Assembly (NCBI RefSeq): GCF_000374165.1
Contig: NZ_KB893715.1
Coordinates: 4,679-68,678, forward strand
Source: Parafrankia elaeagni
GTDB taxonomy: Bacteria > Actinomycetota > Actinomycetes > Frankiales > Frankiaceae
DNA length: 64,000 nt
Reading direction: 5' to 3'
Positions 1-8,664 of the stretch are shown piece by piece. A model generated the notes under the pieces. It worked only from the letters and a program-made list of their open reading frames with translations. It was not told the DNA's origin and made no database searches. How positions within the stretch are numbered: position 1 is the stretch's first letter; every line of letters starts with the position of its first letter. A program made the translations under genes and the position numbers.

Positions 1-390
1 CCGACGAAGCTGATCGAGATCGTCGAGATCGGCAAGCAGCTGCTCATCACCCGCGGGGCGCTGACGACCTTCTCCATCGCCAACGACGTCGCCAAGTACT
101 TCGCGATCATCCCGGCGATGTTCGCCGGGGTCTACTCCGGCCTGGACACGCTCAACGTCATGCGGCTGGCCAGCCCCGAGTCGGCGATCCTGTCCGCGGT
201 CATCTTCAACGCGCTCGTCATCGTCGCGCTGATCCCGCTCGCCCTGCGCGGCGTGCGCTACACCGCCGCCAGCGCCTCGAAGCTGCTCAGCCGCAACCTT
301 TATCTCTACGGCCTGGGCGGGATCGTCGTCCCGTTCATCGGCATCAAGGCCATCGATCTCCTCGTCCAGTTCATCCCGGGAGTGGGCTGA
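1..390 (+). CDS. kdpB: Potassium-transporting ATPase KdpB, C-terminal end (partial)
   Basis: This is the last 129 codons of the catalytic P-type ATPase subunit of the KdpFABC potassium pump. The gene runs off the left edge of the window, so the phosphorylation-site and nucleotide-binding domains are not visible. The visible part carries the conserved KdpB sequence around the late membrane helices ([20 protein letters not shown] near residues 19-38 of the fragment) and further hydrophobic helices to the end. The TGA stop is 3 bases before the kdpC ATG, which indicates translational coupling. Identification rests on family motifs plus the kdpC neighbour. Confidence 0.95.
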   Translation, partial: PTKLIEIVEIGKQLLITRGALTTFSIANDVAKYFAIIPAMFAGVYSGLDTLNVMRLASPESAILSAVIFNALVIVALIPLALRGVRYTAASASKLLSRNLYLYGLGGIVVPFIGIKAIDLLVQFIPGVG

Positions 391-393
391 ACC

Positions 394-1290
394 ATGTCAT
401 CGCTTCCATCCTGGATTCGTCAGCATCTGGCCGCGCTGCGGGCGCTGCTCGTCCTCACCGTGCTCCTCGGCCTCGCGTACCCGCTGGCGATCCTCGCCAT
501 CGCCCAGATTCCCGGTCTGAAGGACAACGCGGACGGGTCCTTCGTCACCAACGCCGCGGGCCAGCGCGTCGGCTCTTCCCTGATCGGCCAGTCGTTCACC
601 GACGCCGACGGCAACGCGCTGCCCGTCTACTTCCAGAGCCGGCCCTCCGCCGCTGGTGACGGCTACGACCCGACCTCCACCTCCGCGTCCAACCTCGGGC
701 CCGAGGACGTGGTCGACAGCATCGACGATCCGGCCACCCCCGACGAGGACGAGAGGGGGCAGAGCCTGCTGACCCAGGTCTGCGCACGCAGCCTGGCGAT
801 CGGCGAGCGGGAGGGCGTCGACGGCAGCCGCAAGTACTGCACCGCCTCCGGCGTCGGCGCCGTCCTCGCCGTCCACCACGCCGGCCCCGGCTTTGACGGT
901 GCCGCCACCCGCGTGGTCAGCGTCAACGAAGCCTGCCCCACCACCCCGTTTCTCGCCACCTACCAGGGAGTGGCCGTCGACTGCCGCACCCCCGACGACG
1001 ACATCGCCGCCGGCGAGCGGATCCTCGTCCGCGGTGACGCCCCGGACAGGCCGGCCGTGCCCGCCGACGCCGTCACGGCCAGCGGCAGCGGCCTCGACCC
1101 GCACATCAGCCCGGCCTACGCCGACCTGCAGATCCCCCGGATAGCCCGGGAGCGGGATCTGTCCGAGGCCGAGGTCCGTGACCTGGTTGAGGAACACGGC
1201 ACCGGACGGGCGCTGGGTTTCATCGGAGAACCGAACGTCAACGTCGTGGAACTGAACCTCGACCTCGACCGCGCCACGGCGGCCCCCTGA
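394..1290 (+). CDS. kdpC: Potassium-transporting ATPase subunit KdpC, long form
   Basis: KdpC is the single-pass subunit that stabilises KdpB and potassium binding in the KdpFABC pump at the cytoplasmic membrane. One membrane helix is visible at about residues 14-36. The signature stretches follow: [18 protein letters not shown], then [20 protein letters not shown] and a C-terminal ELNLDLD. At 298 residues it is about 100 longer than the usual ~190-200. The extra sequence lies between the SNLGP region and the [10 protein letters not shown] region (about residues 110-215) and contains several cysteines. It starts 3 bases after kdpB. The family call is firm; the role of the insert is unknown. 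Confidence 0.95.
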   Translation: MSSLPSWIRQHLAALRALLVLTVLLGLAYPLAILAIAQIPGLKDNADGSFVTNAAGQRVGSSLIGQSFTDADGNALPVYFQSRPSAAGDGYDPTSTSASNLGPEDVVDSIDDPATPDEDERGQSLLTQVCARSLAIGEREGVDGSRKYCTASGVGAVLAVHHAGPGFDGAATRVVSVNEACPTTPFLATYQGVAVDCRTPDDDIAAGERILVRGDAPDRPAVPADAVTASGSGLDPHISPAYADLQIPRIARERDLSEAEVRDLVEEHGTGRALGFIGEPNVNVVELNLDLDRATAAP

Positions 1291-1357
1291 GCCGGCTCAG
1301 AGTCCGGTGGTTGGATGCGCCGGGAGGAGTACGCGGCACGCAGGTAGGAGCGGGCTG

Positions 1358-2068
1358 ATGGGAAGCGGACCTGATCCACACCACGGTGGCCGCGTGCTGT
1401 TCGTCCAAGACGAACCGCAGCTGCTGCGAGCAATGCGCATCACGCTGCACGCCAAGGGATACGAGGTCCGCACGGCGGTCGACGGCGGGCACGCCCTGAC
1501 CGAGGCCGCCGCGCACCCGCCTGACATCGTCGTCCTCGACCTGGGTTTGCCGGACATGGACGGCATCGACGTCATCCGCGGCCTGCGCGGCTGGACCAGC
1601 GTCCCGATCATCGTCCTGTCCGGCCGCACCTCCGGACACGACAAGATCGCGTCCCTGGACGCCGGGGCCGACGACTACATCACCAAGCCTTTCTCCGTCG
1701 AGGAACTCCTCGCCCGGCTGCGCGCCGTCAGCCGGCGAGGAGGCGGCGGCCGCGCAGGATCGATGGCCGACGTGGGCGACTACCGCGTCGACTTCGTGGC
1801 CAAGTCCGTCACCTCCCGAGACGGCGGCCACGAACCCGTCCATCTGACACCGACCGAGTGGCGGCTGCTCGAAGCCCTGCTCAGCAACCCGGGAACGCTC
1901 GTCAGCAGCCGGGCCCTGGTCACCCAGGTCTGGGGGAAGGCCTACGCGGACGACACCTCGTCCCTGCGTCTGTACATCAACAGGCTGCGACGCAAGCTCG
2001 AACCGGACCCCACCCGCCCTCGCTACCTCACGACCGAACCCGGGATGGGTTACCGCTACCAGCCGTAG
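1358..2068 (+). CDS. kdpE: KdpE-type OmpR/PhoB response regulator
   Basis: This is a two-component response regulator that presumably controls the kdp operon. An N-terminal receiver domain (about residues 12-125) has the acidic pocket D18/E19, phospho-acceptor D61 in VVLDLGLPDMDG, the switch serine in VLSGR and conserved K110 in YITKPFS. A C-terminal winged helix (about 140-235) contains LTPTEWRLLEAL and ends GMGYRYQP. The ATG at 1358 was chosen because TAGGAG lies 7 bases upstream and the protein then begins just before the receiver; an in-frame ATG at 1307 has no clear RBS. kdpE follows kdpC by 67 bases. The sensor kinase gene kdpD, usually next to kdpE, is absent here. Confidence 0.9.
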   Translation: MGSGPDPHHGGRVLFVQDEPQLLRAMRITLHAKGYEVRTAVDGGHALTEAAAHPPDIVVLDLGLPDMDGIDVIRGLRGWTSVPIIVLSGRTSGHDKIASLDAGADDYITKPFSVEELLARLRAVSRRGGGGRAGSMADVGDYRVDFVAKSVTSRDGGHEPVHLTPTEWRLLEALLSNPGTLVSSRALVTQVWGKAYADDTSSLRLYINRLRRKLEPDPTRPRYLTTEPGMGYRYQP

Positions 2069-2465
2069 ACGGGCCGACGGCCGATAACGCCCCCACCGTC
2101 GGCCCGCCAACCACCGCACACCAAGGTCGTCCGGCTATCTTGCCTTTCCTGCGGCTGCTGATCCGGGATGGTTCGGCGGGCGCACTTTCGGCATGTCTCA
2201 GACGGTGATGTTAGAAGCCTGTTGAAATTCTCCACGCGGGTGTGAGAGCTCCGTGAGAAGCCCTTTCCTTCCCCTCTCCGCGGGCAGTCCCCGGCGCCGC
2301 TGGCGCTCGGGCAGACCCCGGCGGCCGTGCCGCGCGTAGTTCACAGTGCCTGCGTCCGTGTCGACGGTGATCCGCCCGTGGTGCAGCACCCGGCAGGATG
2401 AGGCGGTCTCAGATGGTCAGTGCATCAGTCCTGGTAGAAGGGTGATCTGCTGATCGGAGGGCTGG
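2069..2465. other. Intergenic region without an intact gene
   Basis: About 400 bases lie between kdpE and the IS30-like remnant. A minus-strand open frame at 2198-2389 encodes a run that looks like coding sequence only near its start (VDTDAGTVNYARHGRRG) and then becomes arginine-rich. I cannot assign it and treat it as possible transposon debris. No clear terminator was found after kdpE. Confidence 0.4.
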
Positions 2466-2759
2466 ATGCGGGGTGGGGAGTTGACCTTGGAGGATTGGGA
2501 GCCGATCTCCAGGGGGCTGGTGGCGGAGTTGTCGCATCGGGCGATCGGGGTGCTGCTGAATCGCAGCCAGTTGTGGCCGTTCCGTGAGGTGACATGGAAC
2601 GGCGGCAACGCGAACTACCGGGCGGCGGACGTGCAGAAGCTTGGCACGCGGGCCGTCGCGCGCTGGCTCGACTGGGAGCGCGTCGACTGGCTGGTGACCG
2701 CGCTCGACCCGCAGGACGACCGGTTGGTGCCGTACCGGCGGGTGACGCGGATCCGGTGA
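2466..2759 (+). pseudogene. IS30-family transposase N-terminal remnant
   Basis: A 97-codon frame whose first 50 residues match the pattern of the IS30 transposase N-terminal helix-turn-helix: LTLEDWEPISRGLVAELSHR, then AIGVLLNRS, then a degraded REVTWNGG...YRAADV. In intact IS30 transposases this reads approximately LTLAEREEISRGL...RAIAARLGRSPSTVSREVRRNGG...YRA and is followed by a DDE catalytic domain of about 250 residues. Here the catalytic domain is missing and the frame ends in unrelated sequence. I infer a fragment of a decayed insertion sequence; no terminal repeats were recognised. Confidence 0.6.
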
Positions 2760-3073
2760 CGCCGCCGCGCCCGCCAGCGCGACGGCTGAGGGTCTTTCCC
2801 TCTGGGCTCACGAACGCCCGGTTCACGGTTGTCGGCCATGAAAACTTATGTGAAGATTGACAAGATCTCACAGAGGCCGGCGGGGTTGGCGGCCGGAAGG
2901 GCTGGCAGTGATGCGGGCATTCGGTCAGACGACAGCGGACCTCGCTCGGCAGGGGGTCGAGCTGCTCTCGTGGGCGTTATTTGTACAGTCCCCGGCCGCG
3001 AGGAGTTCGCTGAGTTCAGCGAACTCAGCGAACTCAGCGAACTCAGCGAACTCAAATTGATTGTGGGTCGAAA
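2760..3073. other. Intergenic region with hairpin and tandem repeat
   Basis: No gene is supported here. The stretch holds the hairpin and 9-bp repeat described at 3003-3053, downstream of the minus-strand TetR gene. Short open frames across the repeat encode only low-complexity SEL/SSL strings and are not real genes. Confidence 0.5.
3003..3053. repeat. 11-bp-arm hairpin merging into four 9-bp tandem repeats
   Basis: GAGTTCGCTGA (3003-3013) is a perfect inverted repeat of TCAGCGAACTC (3016-3026) with a 2-base loop. AGCGAACTC is then repeated four times in tandem at 3018-3053. It sits about 20 bases beyond the stop of the minus-strand TetR gene, so it may act as a terminator, but the tandem expansion is unusual for one. 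There is no T-tract. Confidence 0.85.
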
Positions 3074-3736
3074 CTACCATGGTGGTGTCTGGAATGCTGG
3101 AACCAGGTCGGTCTTGGGTGGTGAACCCGTGGCAGCCGGAGTGGAGGTATCCGGAGCGGGCGCCGAATTCGGCGGCTGCGCTGCTGTGTCCGGGGTGAAT
3201 ATCGCGACTATTGTGTCGATTACTTCTTGGGCCTTCCGTGTGGGAATAAAAACTACGGACGTCGTCAGTCGCAGGAGAATTTCTGCCAGATCCTCCTCGC
3301 GGATGATGCCGGACTGCACCGCCGGTATCTCTTTGACCACAGGCTTGAGGAGCTCCGTCACCAGCTGGATGAACGACGGAAAGTGCTCCCGGATGAACGG
3401 TAGTGCAAAATTCGGCTCGGCCTCCGCCACCATGGCCACCTCGGGATGTAGATCGTGGTATAGAAGAATCGCCCCGCTCAGCACCCGAAAGCGATGCCTA
3501 GGGTCCGGATCTTCTTCTACCGCCGAGTTGATGGTATCGATGAGGGAATCCTGGACGTACTGTCCCAGTGCCGTTAGCAGATCATCCTTGCTTTTGAAGT
3601 ATCTGTAGAGAGTGCCTCGGGAAACCCCGGCGGTGTCGCATACGTCACTCAAGGACAGTCGCTGGGGTCCGCGTCGCGCGATGGTCTTCATCGCGGCCTC
3701 GAGGATCCGGATGTCTGTCTCCTTCGAGCTCGCCAC
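3074..3736 (-). CDS. TetR-family transcriptional regulator
   Basis: A 220-residue regulator. The N-terminal helix-turn-helix is clear at about residues 28-55 (LSLSDVCDTAGVSRGTLYRY followed by FKSKDDLL). The ligand-binding helical part runs to about residue 185. The last 35 residues are a proline/alanine/threonine-rich tail that is unlikely to be structured. Its immediate neighbours are transposon remnants, so the target cannot be read from context. It could act on itself or on the catabolic island beginning at 6303. The family is certain; the function is not. Confidence 0.9.
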   Translation of the reverse strand: MASSKETDIRILEAAMKTIARRGPQRLSLSDVCDTAGVSRGTLYRYFKSKDDLLTALGQYVQDSLIDTINSAVEEDPDPRHRFRVLSGAILLYHDLHPEVAMVAEAEPNFALPFIREHFPSFIQLVTELLKPVVKEIPAVQSGIIREEDLAEILLRLTTSVVFIPTRKAQEVIDTIVAIFTPDTAAQPPNSAPAPDTSTPAATGSPPKTDLVPAFQTPPW

Positions 3737-3930
3737 GGACCAGCGTCTCCCATCCTTGATCGGTACGGCGCCTGGCTGGCTAGCCGCGCCGTATGGCCTC
3801 CGGGCTGTACCCCAGTCCCGTTGACTGCCCCGAGTGTATTAAAGGTCGGGCGGATCAGAGGTCCTGGACATAGCGGTTCACTTGCGGTTAGGGCGGACGC
3901 CGGCGGGGCTAGTGCTGAGTCGAAAATAAC

Positions 3931-4525
3931 TCAGGGTGAGGCTGTGAGGGTGACCTGGTGGCCGAGCTGTTGGAGTTGGTGGACGAGTTTGCGGGTCTGG
4001 TGTTCGGGGGCCTGGCGGCGTTGATGGTAGTCGGGGCCGAGGTCGCGGTAGGTGGATCTGGTCATGGAGCAAGCTCCAGGCGATCACGAGCATGGTGTGG
4101 GAGACCGCGACGCGGGCGCGCTTGCTGTCGCGGTGGGTAGCGATGCGCCGGTAGTGGGCGGACAGGTAGGTGGCCTTCGACCGAGAGGCGGAGGAGGCAG
4201 CTTCCCCGAGGGATCCGCGTAGCCAGGTGTCGTCGCGGCGGGTGCGGTCGGCGTGGTGCTTGCCGGCGGACTCGTTGTTTCCCGGACACAGGCCCGCCCA
4301 GGAGGCGAGGTGGCCTGCGATCGGGAACCGGGCCGTTCCTCCGCCGGTCTCGGCGATGATGATCTGCGCGATGCGGGCGTTGATCCCGGGGATGCCGTCG
4401 AGGCGGTCGACCGCCTCGACGAACGGGGCGATCTCGACCTCGATCCGGGCGGTGAGGTCGGTGATGGTGGTGGTCGCGCTGTCGATGCGGTCCAGCATGG
4501 TGGTGCAGAGGAAGACGGGGCCTGA
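3931..4525 (-). pseudogene. IS110-family transposase, C-terminal remnant with frameshift
   Basis: The minus strand encodes the C-terminal (Transposase_20) half of an IS110 transposase: a helical stretch MLDRIDSATTTITDLTARIE, then IPGINARIAQIIIAETG, then FPIAGHLASWAGLCPGNNES and the serine/arginine-rich segment. The N-terminal DEDD domain is missing. Near 4065 the reading frame breaks. The expected C-terminus continues in another frame as STYRDLGPDYHQRRQAPEH and ends VTLTASP at the TGA at 3931-3933. It is therefore both truncated and frameshifted and cannot be active. The open frame itself runs on past the break as unrelated proline-rich sequence. Confidence 0.85.
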
Positions 4526-4850
4526 TACGACAATGAGGTGACCGGTGCCCTCAGGCAAGCATGATCGGTTTGAAGTGGACACTCAGGCCGAGGGCGGTTG
4601 GCTTCCTTGGTGATGCGGCGCAGGCACGTTCAGGGTTGCGTTTGGTGAAGTGCTCGGCGCCGAGGCCGCGGTGGGGACCTTGTCGGCTCTCTCTGGTGCG
4701 GATGAGCCCGTGTTTGAGTATGGCGGCGGAGGACTGGGGCACTTGTTCCTGCTGCCGTGAACGCGTTCCTCGGTTTCCGTGTTCAGGCTTCCCCGGGTAA
4801 CGCACCTGAAGGGTGTTTCCTGGTTGGGAAGGGAGGTAGAGACGGAGGTA
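4526..4850. other. Region between two IS110 remnants
   Basis: About 325 bases with no supported gene. It probably includes the non-coding left end of the following IS110 element and the deleted part of the preceding one. IS110 elements generally lack terminal inverted repeats, and I could not place the boundaries. Confidence 0.4.
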
Positions 4851-6078
4851 GTGTTCCCGCGCTGCGCGGGACTCGACGTCCATCGGGACACGGTGGCCGC
4901 GGCGGTGCGGATCCAGCCCGGAAAGGATCCGCGAAAGTCGAGGTCCGAACGTTCACCACGACCGGGGGTTCGCTGGGGCTCCTCGCGGACTGGCTGGCCC
5001 AGAACAAGGTCGCGGTCGTGGGAATGGTATCCACAGGGGTTTACTGGAAACCAGCTTTCCACATGTTGGAGGACCAGTTCGAATGCTGGCTTCTCAACGC
5101 CGCTCATGTGCGTAACGTACCGGGTCGGAAAACGGATGTGGCGGACGCCGCGTGGCTCGTGGATCTCGTCGTGCATGGCCTGGTCCGCCCGTCGTTCGTC
5201 CCTCCGAAGCCGTTCCGGGACCTGCGGGACCTCACCCGGGCGCGGCGTACGGTCGTGGAGGAGAAGACCCGTGAGGTGCAGCGGCTGGAGAAGCTGATGC
5301 AGGACGCCGGGGTGAAACTGACGTCGGTGGCCTCCCAGCTGCTGGGTGTGTCCGGCCGGGCGATCCTGGAGAAGATGATCGCCGGTGAACGGAACCCCGA
5401 GTACCTGGCCGAGCTGGCCCGGGGCCGGCTGCGCGGGAAGATCCCGGCGCTGACCGAGGCGTTGGCCGGAACGTTCCGCTCCGGCCAACACGGTTTCCTC
5501 GCAGCCCAGCTGTCGGAACGCATTGACCTGTGTGACGAGCAGATCGAGGAGCTCGACCACCGGATCGAGGTGATGATCACCCCTTTTGCGCAGACGGTGG
5601 ACCGGGTGACGACGATCCGGGGGTGGGCAGGGTCACCGCGATCGTGCTGCTCGCCGAGGTCGGGATCGACATGTCCCGGTTCCCGACCGCGGCGCAGCTG
5701 GCGTCCTGGGCGGGGATCTGCCCGGGGAACCACGCCTCGGGTGGGAAAGGCCTGTCCGGTCGTACCCGTCACGGGAACAAGTGGTTACGTACCGCGTTGA
5801 CGGAGGCGGCGTGGGCCGCGGCCCGGAGCAGGAACACCTACCTGGCGTCGCAGCATGCCCAGGTCCGGGGCCGCCGCGGGATCCAGAAGGCGATCGGGAC
5901 GACCCGCCACGACATTCTCGTCGCCTACTGGCACATCGTCGCCGGTAACACCGTTTATCGCGACCTCGGCGGCGACTGGCACACCCGTCGCCGCCGGAAG
6001 CCGGAGAAACGAAAGAACACCCTCGTCGGCGACCTCGAAAAGCTCGGCTACACCGTCACGATCGAACCCGCAGCCTGA
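4851..6078 (+). pseudogene. IS110-family transposase with two single-base frameshifts
   Basis: Nearly full-length IS110 transposase split over three frames. The start (GTG 4851, GGGAGG upstream) gives the DEDD-domain opening CAGLDVHRDTVAAAVRIQPG. Near 4925-4945 the frame changes to one reading VEVRTFTTTGGSLGLLADWL through GRKTDVADAAWLVDLV to VDRVTTIR. Near 5617-5625, in a G run, it changes again to VGRVTAIVLLAEVGIDMSRF, then ASWAGICPGNHASGGK and the end at 6078. The length (1228 bases) and frame order are consistent with two 1-base deletions in a gene of about 410 codons. It is either a dead element or the homopolymer change is a sequencing error. Confidence 0.88.
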
Positions 6079-6302
6079 CCCCAGACCCCCAGGTCAGCAT
6101 CCGGCACGCGCGGACCAGCCAGCACTGGGTCCCCGCGCGATCCCGCACGCCCCGACCCAGCCCCTCCGTGGTCCGGTAATTCACTCCTCAGCACACTCCC
6201 ACCCGCTGAATTCCAAGCTCTGATCGCCGCCATCAGCACAGGTCATGGCCTCCTGCTTCACCTACCACCCTGATCCAGCAAACCACCGCCGACTGGACCT
6301 GT

Positions 6303-7445
6303 TCAGGCCGAGGAGGTGATGAGAGGCCAGTACCCGCTGCGTCCCGCCGCGATCACCCGGTTTCCCAGCCCCGCGAGCCACTCTGCCTCGGTGCCGGCCT
6401 CGTCCCGCCAGGCCCAGAGCCGCATGGTCGTCAACCGCAAGGGATGCTCCTCGGTCACCCCGATGGCTCCGTGTATCTGATGCGCGATCCGAGCGATCAC
6501 TCCCGCCGACCTGGTGGCCGTTACCCTGGCCGCAGCGACGGCGACGGTAGCCTGAGGGCTGGCGAACCCGCCGAGCAGACATTGCGTGACGGCGGCGTCG
6601 GCGGCGGCACGCAGCGCTGCCACCTCGGCGGCCATCTCCGCGACCTGATGCTGGACGGCCTGGAATCGCGCGATCGGACGGCCGAACTGCTCCCGTTCCC
6701 TCGCGTAGCGAAGGGTCAGATCAAGCGCCCGCATCGCCGCCCCGGCAGACAGCACGACGCGGGCGAGCGCCGCCCGGTGGCGCAGCGAGGTCGCCGCGTC
6801 CGTCGGCCCCCGGGCGAGATCCGCGGAGTCGATGACGCAGTCGACATGCAGAGAACCGCGGGGCTCCCCCGCGAGATTCGCCCCGGGAACGACGGTGCAG
6901 GCAGTGGGATCGATCGAGAGCACGACCGGGTGCTCGCCGAACGCGGCGGTCGGTTCGCCGTCGGCGGAGCGCGGCGCCGGCGCGAGAACCGCGACCCGGG
7001 TCGCCAACCCGGCGCCCGGCACCCGGGTCGCGGTTCCCGTGACGCGGAAGCGGTCGTTGCCCTCGGCCGACACCGTCATGTTGGTCTGATCGGTTGTGGC
7101 GGCGGTGAGCGGTCCACGCGGCACCGGCAGTCCCGCTGCCGCCAGCAGCCAGCCACCGAGCAGGCAGGTTTCCGCGACCGGTACCGGTGCGCTGAACTCG
7201 CCCGCCACGCCCAGCAGGGCCGCGGCCTCGCGCAGAGTGCCACCAGAACCTCCGGCGGACTCGTCGACCGAGATCAGCGTCAGGCCGGACTGTTCCAGAA
7301 CCTCCCACAGAGCGGGGTCCCAGCCGGCGGCGCTCGCGGCGCTGACGGATTCCGGTGTGCACAGGTCGGTGAACAGGTCCCGGGCGGCTTCGGCGACGAG
7401 TGTCGCCTCGTCCGCGGAGTCCTCGGTGGTTTCGGTTGCTGTCAT
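6303..7445 (-). CDS. Acyl-CoA dehydrogenase family protein
   Basis: A 380-residue FAD-dependent acyl-CoA dehydrogenase homologue, expected to introduce an alpha,beta double bond into an acyl-CoA. Visible family features are the C-terminal helical domain with RYAREREQFGRPIARFQAVQ and the segment QIHGAIGVTEEHPLRL. The ATG at 7445 was chosen because it lies 7 bases after the stop of the preceding acyl-CoA dehydrogenase; an in-frame ATG 54 bases earlier would overlap that gene. It is last in a minus-strand operon. Paired neighbouring dehydrogenases of this size often form alpha2-beta2 enzymes in actinobacterial steroid catabolism, which is a plausible model here. Confidence 0.88.
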   Translation of the reverse strand: MTATETTEDSADEATLVAEAARDLFTDLCTPESVSAASAAGWDPALWEVLEQSGLTLISVDESAGGSGGTLREAAALLGVAGEFSAPVPVAETCLLGGWLLAAAGLPVPRGPLTAATTDQTNMTVSAEGNDRFRVTGTATRVPGAGLATRVAVLAPAPRSADGEPTAAFGEHPVVLSIDPTACTVVPGANLAGEPRGSLHVDCVIDSADLARGPTDAATSLRHRAALARVVLSAGAAMRALDLTLRYAREREQFGRPIARFQAVQHQVAEMAAEVAALRAAADAAVTQCLLGGFASPQATVAVAAARVTATRSAGVIARIAHQIHGAIGVTEEHPLRLTTMRLWAWRDEAGTEAEWLAGLGNRVIAAGRSGYWPLITSSA

Positions 7446-7452
7446 TGCTGAG

Positions 7453-8664
7453 TCACCGCATCCCGAGAGCGCGGGCAACGACCCCGCGCAGAATCTCATT
7501 CGTGCCGCCCCGCAGCGTGAATCCGGGCGTGTGCAGGATTGATTCCGCCAGCAGGCGGGGGAGCTCGGTGGGGGCCGACGGGTCCGGCTCGGTTCGGGCC
7601 ACTGTCCGCGCGATGTCCACGATGTCCCCCTCCAACCGGGTGCCGAGGTCCTTGACGAGTGCCGCGGCGACCTCCGGCACCTCGCCCTGTGCCAGTGCGC
7701 CCGCCACGGCCAGGGACATCTGACGCAGGGTCCACACCCGAGCCGTGATCGCGCCGATCATGGCCGCGTCGACGTCCCGGACGGAATCGCCACCTGCGGC
7801 CAGCTCGCCCACGAGTGTCGTGAGCAGCGGCAAGGTGGACAGGTAACGCTCCGGCCCGCTTCGTTCGAAGGCGAGTTCGGAGGTCGCCTGCCGCCATCCG
7901 TCACCTACGGTGCCGAGCACCATGTCGTCGGGTATGAACACCCGGTCGAACACCACCTCGTTGAAGTGGTGTGCGCCGGTGAGTAGCCGGATGGGCCGGA
8001 TCTCCACCCCGGGCTGATCCAGCTCGACGATGAGCTGGCTGAGGCCCGTGTGCCGGACGCGCCCCTCGGGTGGCCCGGTGCGGGCCAGCGCGAAGAAGGC
8101 ATGGGCATGGTGGGCCCCGCTGGTCCACACCTTGCGGCCGGTCAGTTCCCAACCGCCGTCGACCCTGACCGCCTTGCTCCGGACAGCGGCCAGGTCGGAG
8201 CCGGCATCGGGTTCGCTGAGCCCGATACCCCAGTAGCTCTCGCCGCGGGAGATCGCCGGAAGGTACCGGTGCCGCTGCGCCTCGGTGCCATAGCGGAGAA
8301 GGGATGGCGCGATCTGGCGATCGGCGATCCAGTGCGCGGCGACCGGCGCGCCTGAGGCGAGGAGCTCCTCGGTGATGACGTAGCGGTCGAGGGCATCGGC
8401 CCCCTGGCCGCCGTATTCCTTGGGTACCGTCGTGCCCAGGTAGCCTCGGGCCCCCAGCCCGCGGCTGAAGTCCTCATCCCAGCTCGACAGCCAGGCGTCG
8501 TTGTGCGGGGTGTACTTGCCCTGAGCGAGCTGGTCCTGAAGGTAGCCGCGGACCTCCTCGCGTAGCTGCTCATGGCGGACACCGAGCCGGCGGCCGGGCG
8601 GAAAGAGCGTGGAGACCCCGGGGTGGGACGGGGAGCCGGGTCGATCGGTCATGTGTTCGCTCAC
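7453..8664 (-). CDS. Acyl-CoA dehydrogenase
   Basis: A 403-residue acyl-CoA dehydrogenase. It contains the flavin/substrate-binding stretch YWGIGLSEPDAGSDLAAVRS, then WELTGRKVWTSGAHHAHAFF in the middle beta domain, and the C-terminal GGTNEILRGVVARALGMR. The start at 8664 overlaps the end of the E2 gene by 4 bases, indicating coupling; an ATG four codons further in is also possible. It is the probable partner of the dehydrogenase encoded just downstream (6303-7445). The CoA-ester substrate cannot be read from the sequence. Confidence 0.92.
   Translation of the reverse strand: MSEHMTDRPGSPSHPGVSTLFPPGRRLGVRHEQLREEVRGYLQDQLAQGKYTPHNDAWLSSWDEDFSRGLGARGYLGTTVPKEYGGQGADALDRYVITEELLASGAPVAAHWIADRQIAPSLLRYGTEAQRHRYLPAISRGESYWGIGLSEPDAGSDLAAVRSKAVRVDGGWELTGRKVWTSGAHHAHAFFALARTGPPEGRVRHTGLSQLIVELDQPGVEIRPIRLLTGAHHFNEVVFDRVFIPDDMVLGTVGDGWRQATSELAFERSGPERYLSTLPLLTTLVGELAAGGDSVRDVDAAMIGAITARVWTLRQMSLAVAGALAQGEVPEVAAALVKDLGTRLEGDIVDIARTVARTEPDPSAPTELPRLLAESILHTPGFTLRGGTNEILRGVVARALGMR

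Noticed and set aside
3018-3053. CRISPR-like repeat
   Set aside because: Units are only 9 bp with no spacers.
2829-3608. 259-codon plus-strand frame through the 9-bp repeat and opposite TetR
   Set aside because: The product begins with SEL repeats encoded by the tandem repeat and then is the antisense of TetR.
5617-5625. Programmed frameshift in the second IS110 transposase
   Set aside because: IS110 transposases are normally single-frame, and there are two breaks; loss of single bases is simpler.
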